64,000 bases of DNA from Sorghum bicolor (lineage: Eukaryota > Streptophyta > Magnoliopsida > Poales > Poaceae), in contig NC_012873.2 of assembly GCF_000003195.3 (NCBI RefSeq), forward strand, positions 22,346,347 through 22,410,346, written 5' to 3'. Position 1 is the stretch's first letter. Each line of letters opens with the position of its first letter. This document shows, in pieces, positions 23,901 through 32,123 of the stretch. The notes under the pieces were generated by a model that worked only from the letters and a program-made list of their open reading frames with translations, had not been told where the DNA came from and did no database searches. The position numbers and the translations under genes are program-made.

Positions 23901-24074
23901 ACCGACGCGGGGGTCGGGGTAGCTCTCCCCCTCCGGCGCCCTCCAGCCACCGAGCTCCGGGCCGTGCAGTAGCCCCATATCAACGAGGTCACCCAGAGAC
24001 TTCGCGGTGCTGCAGGATTTCTTCCATTCTTTGGCCATCAGCTCGGCCCTCTTCTTGGAGTCGCTCTTCGCCAC
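20926..24074 (-). pseudogene. Antisense PF04195-type 'putative gypsy transposon' gene of element B
   Basis: Multi-exon gene on minus. Exon 1 is ~24074-23191 (donor AAG|GTATCT), exon 2 starts at 23119 (acceptor TTTTGCAG|A), and a third coding block runs from ~22616 across the N gap to the stop at 20926. Exon 1 shows the family signature (RGFGVPVHPFLQGLLLYYEIG, LHPNSILLISTFIRLCEAYVG, GIEPHFDLFRYLF) and then YRKWFYIRE. Later parts are basic (KRRR), acidic and Pro/Ala-rich. Breaks: the start reads GTG where ATG is expected (no upstream in-frame ATG before a TAG), a frameshift near 23640 and another near 21225. Its function is unknown. Confidence 0.8.
21346..22287. other. Assembly gap (942 N)
   Basis: Unknown bases inside the third coding block of the antisense gene of B. 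Sequences on both sides are Pro/Ala-rich or GC-rich, which probably explains the gap. Long frames spanning it are artefacts. Confidence 0.99.
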
Positions 24075-24184
24075 TGGAGATGCGGGAGTGGATTTGAACT
24101 AGGAGGGTGCAGGTGGTTGAAGAAGGCGAGAGCGGAAAGCTTGAAGGCAATGGTAGGGTAAGCAATGCGGGGTTAATGTCAGGA

Positions 24185-24193
24185 TTTTATAAA
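24185..24193 (-). promoter_or_regulatory. TATA box of the antisense gene in element B
   Basis: On minus the sequence GTTTATAAAATCC lies ~110 bases upstream of the antisense start at 24074. No other TATA-like motif is as well placed. It suggests the gene has its own promoter and is not just read from the LTR. Confidence 0.5.
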
Positions 24194-24480
24194 CTGCAAC
24201 TCCATCCCTCCCACTTCCCGCATTCTTGGGAAGTGGGCGGGCCATACGGCAGACGCGGCGCTTCGGTTTTTAATGATTATCGACAATTAATGCGGCGGAG
24301 TTTTCGTACAAATTGATTGTTTCCTTTTCTCAAACCGCGCAAAGGGCAGCTGCACAGTTGCCAGGCGCAACTTTTTATGCAGCTATCTGACATCCCGTCA
24401 GGAGGTCTCGTCACGTCAACTTTTACGTGGTAAAATTTTTTCAAAACAAGCAGACAAAAAATGGTAGAGAGTCAACAATT

Positions 24481-24930
24481 CAAGGACTGCACCGACCACC
24501 GAGCACGTGATGCTCGGGGACTGGTCGCCCAGTCTATCAACTCGGAACTTCAAGGACTACACCGACCACTGAGCACTTGATGCTCGGGGACTGGTCGCCC
24601 AGTCTATAAAATCGGAAATTCAAGGACTGCACCGACCACCGAGCACGTGATGTTCGGGGACTGGTCGCCCAGTCTATCAACTCGAAACTTCAAGGAATGC
24701 ACCGACCATCGAGCACTTGATGCTCGGGGACTGGTCGTCAAATTTATTGGAACTGCACCGACCACCGAGCGCTTGATGCTCGGGGACTGGTCGCCTAGTC
24801 TATTAGTTCGGGAATCAGCGGGCTGTATCGATCTCCGAGCATTTTACACCCGGGGACTGGTTGACCAGCTCGTCAAATTGATAAGTCTATTCGATGGTAA
24901 ATGAGCATGAAATGCTCGGGGACTGGATAA
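24481..24930 (+). repeat. ~70-bp tandem repeat array in element B 3' region
   Basis: Three 70-bp units (24481-24550, 24551-24620, 24621-24690) are followed by a ~61-bp unit at 24691, a unit at ~24752, and degenerate units to ~24930. Each carries GCACCGACCACCGAGCAC and tgctcggggactggtcg. The core tgctcggggact also forms the PPT next to the 3' LTR (25379). Tandem arrays in this region are a known property of Tat elements. Confidence 0.9.
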
Positions 24931-25394
24931 TTTTAATTTTTTAGACCTTGCTACAAGGCTCATACTTCGCCTTCCAGCAAGCTCTGGGACCACATCGGTA
25001 TGATGCATCTGGCGATGCATCTCAGTTTCAAAACTACTTTGGGGAATTTTCTTTTCACCCTGGCACCACGTGCCTACGTCACCTACTACCAGGCTCGGGG
25101 ACTAAGTGGGCACACTTCACCTTGCGGTGAATATGCTTGCTTTTTTGAGGATCCGTACTTTTCAGAAAAGTAAAGTGGGCACACTTCACCGGAAGAGAAA
25201 TATTTTTTCTCAAGAGCACCATGCATTCTTCGAACAATTGGCTTCTTCTATGATCAAATATGTTTAGATTTGGTCAAAATACCATCGTAATTGTCTGGGC
25301 AATATTCATGTTGATTGAAGATGTCAAAGTTTCATTGGTCGAAAAAGCTCAAGATGGCGTGTTACTTCACAATACATGGTGCTCGGGGACTAGC
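24931..25394 (+). mobile_element. Element B distal 3' UTR and PPT
   Basis: Non-coding. A direct repeat aagtgggcacacttcacc occurs at ~25104 and ~25172. The PPT-like tgctcggggactagc ends at 25394, directly before the LTR; a further ggctcggggact lies near 25092. Confidence 0.75.
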
Positions 25395-25849
25395 TGTGGG
25401 GGTATAAACCCCTATACCCTTACGGCTAGACTTGGGCCAGGAGGCTTGGCCCATTACGAGACAAGCTCAAGGTTTGATCCGACAGCTTGGAGTTTCGCGC
25501 AAGGAAACAAGACGTGGAGATCAAGCAGGATTCTAGTCAGTTAGAATAGGAATTGATATCGAACTATCTATGGCAATTGTAACGTACTAGGATTAGTTTC
25601 CAGATCTGTAACCCTGCCCTCCGGACTATATAAGGAGGGGCAAAGGACCCCCCTAGGACACATTATTCTCTAAACTCAATACAACTAGACGCAGGACGTA
25701 GGTATTACGCCAACTCGGCGGCCGAACCTAGATAAAAAGCTTGTCCGTGTCTTGCGTCACCATCGAGTTCGTAGTTTGCGCACCGTCTACCGATAAACTA
25801 CTACCGTGGGTATACCCCAGGGTAGACTGCCGACTAGCTTTCGTCGACA
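25395..25849 (+). repeat. Element B 3' LTR
   Basis: 455 bp, matching 4678-5132 with about ten differences; followed by TSD CTTAT 25850-25854. Confidence 0.95.
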
Positions 25850-26552
25850 CTTATCAGCAGGTGCCTGATCCACAACCACCTCATCGGCAAGATGCCGATG
25901 CTTATTGGGCCGATAAGATAGCTGAAGTAATGAGAGACCAATTTGGGATAAAACACAAAGTCAACACTTACTCTTATCGGACACCGTATCCTCCTGCATA
26001 TGACTTAATTCCACTTCCAAATCGGTATAAGGTACCAGATTTCACCAAGTTTTCTGGGCAGGATGATACATCAACTATGGGGTATGTTAATAGGTTCATC
26101 ATCCAGTGTGGAGAAGCTGCTAACAGAGATGAGTTAAGGGTTCGCTTATTCTCATCATCCTTGTCTGGATCGGCTTTTACTTGGTTTATTTCGCTACCTC
26201 CCAACTCAGTCATTACTTCGGCCGATCTAGAGAAACAATTCCATAAATACTTCTTTTCTAGAGTTCATGAGAAGAAGATTACCGATTTAGTCAGGCTAAA
26301 ACAATGATGAATCGGTTGAGAGTTTTTTTGCAAAGATTGCGATAAGTCAAGAATAAGTGCTATAGTCTAGTTCTAGATGATCGGCAGCTAGCCAATTTAG
26401 CTTTCCAGGGATTATTGCCTCATATTAGAGACAAATATGCTTCACAGGAATTCGAGAGTTTGAGTCATTTGGTGCAGAGGATCTCAGACCAAGACATCAA
26501 GGCCTTTGAACCAAAGAGGGCATGGACTAAAAAGGTGTCATTTGTTGATGAG
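25850..26552 (+). pseudogene. Element C gag, capsid core (broken)
   Basis: Continuation of the gag begun at 3598. It shows the Tat-type capsid motifs VPDFTKFSGQDD, STMGYVNRFIIQCG, LRVRLFSSSLSGSAFTWF and EKQFHKYFF. It is open from 25850 to TGA ~26305; then degenerate sequence with stops leads to 26415-26552 (LPHIRDKYASQEFESLSHLV). It is cut again by element D at 26553 (TSD ATGAG) and resumes at 41147. Confidence 0.85.
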
Positions 26553-27339
26553 TGTAACATCCCGGATGTTACGGTTACTAAAAACGGATCATGTCATCAT
26601 AAGCATTGCAAAGCATATTTGTTAAAGCACATTAGTATGCATCAACTTAAAATAAGTTTACCTTGATTGCTTGAGCTTAGGGAAGTAGAGTGTGCTTCTG
26701 TGGTGTGTTGTTGCTTGTGTGGTTGCTAAAACCCTAGGGTGGAAGTTTTCCGAAAAGCTAAGGGGGGGAAAACCCTGATTTCTGGATCCTAGATTTGTCC
26801 CCTTTTACATAAGTCAAAAACTAAGCAAAATTTGAGGTTGAGTTCAAAAGCAAAGTTGTAGCTCTTGGCAAGATGTACAACTTTGGTGTTTTGAGTTTTT
26901 GAAGTTTCAATACAAAATTCAAAGTAATTTTGAAAATACAGATTTCCAGAAAGTGTCCCCTTTTCTAACTTAAACCCCCAATTCAAAATCCATTTGGAAT
27001 TTTGAAAAGTGGTCAACATGAAAGTTGTAGAGCACAAAAAGTTGAGCAACTTTCATGTTGGGAGTTTTTCAAGCTGTTATGCAAAATCAAAAGTAATTTT
27101 TGGAAATCCTGATTTGCCCCAATTCAAAAATTTGAATTTCTTTTGAATTGAGTCTGATTTTCAAACTGTCTGGCAAAATTAACTTATTTCCAGTGAGAAT
27201 CAGCTTGGGACACCTAAATATGATTTGTAGACTACAAAATTTGGAACAACTTTTGTTTTGACAAAAATTTGACTCCAGTTCAAATTTCGGTTGAATTTCG
27301 CAAAGTTCTGAAAAGAGGGGATAGGGGTCTGCTACAGTG

Positions 27340-28370
27340 ATCCGATAGGGATCACCGGCTCCCTGCCCAGCGCAGCTGCCGCGCGAGCAGCGCCGCGCGC
27401 ATGCGTGAGTGCACGCAGCTGCTTGCTGCCAGGGTCGCCAGGCGACGTGGATGCCTTAGGCTTGCCTTCCCCTCCACTTGAGGACCGACGTGGACGACAC
27501 CGTCCGTTTTCACTGTCCACGGCCGGAGAAACTCGACCTCCCTCTCTCTGAAATCCACCGCACTCCGTTCCTTTCGAGCCAAATTGAGCACGCTGCCGTT
27601 TTCGCCACCTCCTTGCGGACCCAGAGCACCCCCGAGCTCACGCCCTAACCCCCTCAAACGCCAGAACTTCTCCTTCTTCTCCAAGTCCGGCCGGCGTCGC
27701 CGCCGTGGAACCCTTCACGTGAGCACGCTGCTCCAGTCGGTACCACGCCTTGAAGGCGGTCGTTCCGAATTCTTCTTGTTTCCCCGATACTCATGCGCTC
27801 GCTATTTCTCACTGGACGCCAACAGAATCACCGGAGCAACCTCGCCGGAGCCGGAGCATCCGCCCGACCGCACGGCCACCGTCGCCAAGCTTCTCTACCG
27901 CTTCTCCCGCCGTGGTGATGTGAGCATCATGATCCCCACTTCTTCCCGGACCTCCCGGACCTACTGGTTCACGCTCTACCGAACCTCCGTGCCCGGTCCT
28001 CGGCGACCGACGCGGCCGTCCGCCATTTGCGCGGTTGAGGTGGAAAGAGAGCGAGAGAGCGTCCGTGAGTGGTAGCTTTGGAGTCGCAGGGTTGGCACGG
28101 TGCTGGTGCGCACGCGCGCGGGGGCCGCGGAACCCGCTAACGGTCGCCGGAGCGGCGGCAGCACCGCCGTGAGCGAGGGAGGCGAAGCTGACAGGCGGGA
28201 CCCGCCTGTCAGCGTCCCGCAACGTGAGGAGAGGGGGCAGCACGCGCCGTCCGCGCAGGGGAGCGCCCCCGGGCCGATTTGGGCCGTGTCCAAGCAGGCC
28301 GTCTGCGCAGCGCGGTTGTGGGCCGACCTGCGGGCCAAGATCCAGGCCGCCCACTGCGCAGAGATCCTTT
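27340..28370. other. CpG-rich block inside the Tekay LTR
   Basis: About 1 kb of GC-rich, CpG-rich DNA with sharp edges in an otherwise AT-rich LTR; its copy is at 37650-38680. Frames of 137-181 codons exist on both strands but have no domain and rely on base composition. It resembles the 5' end of a grass gene (CCGGAG, GCCGCCG and CCTTCTTCTCC runs), so it may be a captured fragment or the LTR's promoter/leader region. Element E has a comparable block at 54770-55620. Confidence 0.6.
28189..28213. repeat. Perfect 12-bp inverted repeat
   Basis: CTGACAGGCGGG A CCCGCCTGTCAG, a near-loopless perfect palindrome inside the CpG-rich LTR block; the other LTR carries it at 38499-38523. A related imperfect palindrome (ctgacagtgggtccccgaccccaccggtcag) is at ~54802-54832 in element E. 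Confidence 0.85.
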
Positions 28371-30833
28371 TCTTTTTCTTTTTATGCAATTTTTGTTTGA
28401 TGTTTGAAATTATATGATAAATGGTGTGCTAATCCAAAAATGATGAAAGTTTTTGTATAGGTTCCATAAAGTGGGTAGAACACAAGAAAAATAGTGGATT
28501 CTATTTTTCTGGTAGTTTACATGTCTATAAAAATTGGCTCTTTAATTAGTGAATAAAACTTCTAGGAATTTTAGTAATTTATTAGGAGGTCCAAAAATCA
28601 CCAAAAATTGTGGAGAGCCTCTGAGTGGTATTCCCTGGCTCCACACAAAATTTGGTGGCATTTGGATAATGTTTGATTAAAATATTAATAAACCCTTATT
28701 TTGCACTTAAATAATAATTCCAAAATAATTAAATGGTGATTATTTAGATCCTCATAATTAGGGTTGAGTGATTTTGGATTGTGTGATAACCTAAGGTCAT
28801 TAACCCTAATGACCTTTGGCATTTGATTATTGTTTAGCCATAATCCTTAATTACTGTCATTAGTAATTAATTAAGAGTTAATTAAGGTAATTAGGATTAA
28901 TAATTAACTAATTTAAGATAAGTGTGAATTAAATAAAGTTTTAGTTTACAGATGCAATCTCTTGGGTAAAATCATTAAGTTATTAAACAACTTTATTTAG
29001 CGATAATTCTGTATTGCATCAAGAAGGCGAGTTGTACTCGATTTGGTCCTTCTTGCATATTTGTCATACGCATATCATAAGCATTCATCATTTTGCGTAT
29101 AGTGTCCGTGACCGAAGGAGCGCCCGTTGAACCGAACCCCGAGGTCGGTGCTCCGTTCGAGGAAGTCGGATCCGAGACTTGGGAAGTCTCCGAGGGTCCC
29201 TCTCTGCCCTGCAACCAAGGCAAGCCCCGGATGCATTAACCCCTCCTTGGATGTTTTAAATCTTTTGTCATTTATGAATTGAAAATGCTGCATTAGATAG
29301 TTGAGAATTGGGTTCACCTACTTGCTGCATTTACTACCTTGATATCTATATCCTGTCCTTGACACCTGTTTTATTTTAAAACTGCGTAGCGATGCTTAGC
29401 CCTGCTACTAGATAGGTTTTTAAACAAGAAGTTTGAAGGGTTGTTGTGGGATACACTTACGATCAATGATGTTTCAATTTGAGACCGGTCGGTGGACTTG
29501 CTCTAAGAATGGAGTCTTAAAGTAGTGTCTCCGACTGTGTTGATTAAGGACCGTTCCGTTGATGGCCTGCTGGGTTGAGAATTTATAGTACTAGCCACTT
29601 GCCTTCGGTAAGCCTGGACTTGTGATCCCTCGACGCGAACAGCTACTCGCGCACTGGGAGTGGAAAGATGGCGAGAGTAGTGTGTACCCACCTTACGGAT
29701 CTGAGATGACCGGAAAACATCTAGATCGGCTGTAGGATGGTGGAGTACTGTGCTCTCGGGTGCCGCGAACCTGGTCAAATTTGGGGAGAGCTTGCTTTGG
29801 GTTGACATATGCAAGATTTGGTTCTACATATGTCGGGTGGTTAGGAACTCCAGCTGGATTGCTAAGCGATTCGAATCGTCGTTGCTCCCCGATTGGGAGA
29901 CTCAATTCCTTCGACCCTCATCGTAGTTAAATATGCAACTAAGTGATAAAATGAGAAAAGGGGAAAATGTCTCATGAGGTTCGGATCCCAATTCCCGGAC
30001 TCATAGCGACATGAAGCTATGGCCATCGATACATAATACTTTATGATAGGACTAGGAACTCACGGATTCGTCTGTGGGGTACAACTAGTTAAACTATCCT
30101 CGAACTCCTCGGCCTCTGCGAGGGAGGAATTCGGGGGTAAAACTTGAAAATAAGGATGCACTACTAGTAAGCTTTTTACGCAAAACACTTTGGCTCCTTG
30201 CTCAGCCACCCCTTGTCTACCCTAAGCCTGCATCCCTAAGTTCTCCTCTTTTCCCATCGGGTAAGTCTTGTTGAGTACTCCCGTACTCAGGGTTTCAATA
30301 CCCCTGTTGCAGGTGAAGCTCAGGAGCCGACTTGCTTCGGACCCTGTTGTGTGACCGTCGTCGAGGTTGACGACGAAGAAGAGTGAGCGTGACCCATGGG
30401 CAGGGTCTGTAAATTTGTACTCTCTGTACTAAAGTTTAATTTGCTCCGCTGGACCAGGCTTGTAATAACACTCTACTATTTAGAAGAACTCCTTTTATAA
30501 ATTAAGTTATGTAATACTTCCGCTGTTTTACTCTGAAATATTATTTTAGTCTGGTGTCGTTTGAGTTACAGCTTTATCTTCGCAACGAATGATCCTGGTG
30601 TTAAGGTGGCCACTTGCTATTCTATAAGGGCGAGAAGAAACAGTTCTCGTTGTTTGACCATTACCAATGGTCAGGACGAGACAGCTTGGTACGCCACAGG
30701 TAGCAGTGGAATGAGCGCCCAGCAATGCTCATCGGACTTCTAAAGTGGGAGGACTCCCGGCATCACCGTCAGAGGTCCTTAGGACAATGGCAGGTGCCGG
30801 TGGGCCCAAACACTTAGGAGGTTCTGCCACAGC

Positions 30834-30845
30834 TGGTATCAGAGC
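30834..30845 (+). promoter_or_regulatory. Element D primer-binding site (initiator tRNA-Met)
   Basis: TGGTATCAGAGC, 2 bases after the LTR end, is the canonical site complementary to the initiator tRNA-Met 3' end. Confidence 0.97.
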
Positions 30846-31203
30846 ATTCGTTGCTAAGATGACTGCTGAACCTTTTGAAAAACTTCAAAAATTCGTTTGG
30901 AACTAATATTATGAACCTGCCTATTTTGAGTCCAAGTGCTTAGTCCTAATCTACCCCTGTCTATAGGCTTTCTGAGAATTTTTGAAGTGGTATGGAGGAG
31001 CAACCTAAAGTATTGCCCTATGTTGTAAAAATTTAAGGTACTGTTGATACGAATTGTTAGTAGGAATCGTAAGTTCGTGCATGCATCATGATGTATTAGC
31101 TGGTTAAGTTCCTTCCTCCTTGTTGGGTTGGGTGAATAGAATCAATCCTATTCTTGCTAACCTTTAAGGTCTCTCTTACTAATCTAAACTTACCCTCTAC
31201 AGG

Positions 31204-31908
31204 ATGGCTCGTCAGAAGCAGACCCCGCGTAAGCGGACCGGTCCAAAAGGAGTTCCCCGACATCAGCTAGCTCCACGCAGTGATCAAGCCAGTAGTAGCC
31301 GTTCACCGCCTCAGCAGGAGGTGGACAGGTTGTCCGCCGAATTGACTGAGGTGATGAGAGAGAGAATGTACAATATTATGGAGATTGGCAAACTTAAAGT
31401 TCAACTGGCCAAAGAAAAACAAGCTATGGAAAACTGTGAAGCTATGTTGTCTCGGATGGTGGAGGAGCGGAATGCAGCCATTGCCCGAGAGGAAGAAGCT
31501 AGGAGCACCCATAGGCATGAGCTAACTAGGATGAACGCAAAGTTGGGCAAGGCAAGGTATCTTAAGGATTTGTATGTGAAGATGGCGGCCACGGTCACCG
31601 CACAACGGGATGTCGCGTGGCAACGAGAGGACCAGCTCCAGCTGGAGAAACTGGAGCTGGCACATCACTTAGATACAGTCAATGACCTGGCTATGCAATA
31701 TCGTGATATTGCATTTGATCTGTATCATCAACTCCACCCACCTCCCGGCGAAGGAGAAATGGATACGGATGGCGAGTTGGCAGACGATGGAGAACCTGAC
31801 CCAGGCCTCAATGATGAAGAGGAGTCTGACCCCGATAACAACAACCCAGGCGGTAATCAGGATGATGGCGATGACGACCTGGGCTACAGCTCTGGCCACA
31901 CCGATTAG
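31204..31908 (+). CDS. Histone H3-tail-like coiled-coil acidic protein (element D ORF1)
   Basis: An intact 234-codon frame between PBS and gag. After Met removal the N-terminus ARQKQTPRKRTGPKG tracks the H3 tail [15 protein letters not shown], and PRHQLAPR tracks PRKQLATK; the K4, K9 and K14 equivalents are kept. Residues ~40-180 are a long charged coiled coil. Residues ~185-234 are strongly acidic (DEEESDPDNNN, DDGDDD). The ATG directly follows an acceptor-like CTCTACAG|G, so a spliced mRNA could start here. Element E has a longer homologue. It is not a standard retroelement protein. Its function is unknown; chromatin mimicry or histone/nucleosome contact is inference. Confidence 0.85.
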   Translation: MARQKQTPRKRTGPKGVPRHQLAPRSDQASSSRSPPQQEVDRLSAELTEVMRERMYNIMEIGKLKVQLAKEKQAMENCEAMLSRMVEERNAAIAREEEARSTHRHELTRMNAKLGKARYLKDLYVKMAATVTAQRDVAWQREDQLQLEKLELAHHLDTVNDLAMQYRDIAFDLYHQLHPPPGEGEMDTDGELADDGEPDPGLNDEEESDPDNNNPGGNQDDGDDDLGYSSGHTD

Positions 31909-32123
31909 TTCGGTGAAACCGAGGGCAACGTCGTTGTAGGGGTCTTAGCTTGCCGTAGTGGGGTTCGGGTTTGTAATATAAGTTCTCTTTTGGTTTGAAA
32001 AGTTGTACTTGCTTACTCTTGGTGTGTATCTAACTAATGTTTAATAAGTGAATGAAAGAATGTAAGATATGTTCTGTGTTATGAATTTTACGTGGTAACA
32101 GGTATCTACGATTCTTGTAACAG

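Larger units (their letters stand above)
4678..25849 (+). mobile_element. Element B: Ty3/Gypsy, Tat lineage, with antisense PF04195-type gene
   Basis: Two 455-bp LTRs (4678-5132, 25395-25849) and TSD CTTAT (4673-4677, 25850-25854) define it. Without nested element A it is about 12.06 kb, including 942 N. Order on +: LTR, PBS, gag, PR, RT-RH, archaeal-type RH, INT; then a minus-strand gene; a ~70-bp tandem array; PPT; LTR. About ten LTR mismatches by eye (~2%) make it younger than its host C and older than its guest A. Pol is almost intact apart from TAG stops. Confidence 0.95.
26553..30831 (+). repeat. Element D 5' LTR
   Basis: Starts TGTAACATCC and ends GTTCTGCCACA. The terminus is a 19-bp palindrome (26554-26572: GTAACATCC C GGATGTTAC). 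Inverted repeats occur at 28189-28213, 28793-28816 (AAGGTCATTA/TAATGACCTT) and ~30657-30675 (TGACCATT/AATGGTCA). The centre (~27340-28370) is CpG-rich, the rest AT-rich. Confidence 0.96.

Noticed and set aside
24481..24930. CRISPR-like array
   Set aside because: The ~70-bp units are contiguous, with no unique spacers; this is a plant tandem repeat in a Tat element.
27809..28354. 181-codon minus and 163-codon plus frames in the D LTR, repeated in the other LTR
   Set aside because: They are conserved only because LTRs are copies. GC-rich composition gives open frames on both strands, and no domain is visible.
31204..31908. D ORF1 as a genuine captured histone H3 gene
   Set aside because: Only the first ~25 residues resemble H3. 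The histone fold is absent and replaced by coiled coil and acidic tail.
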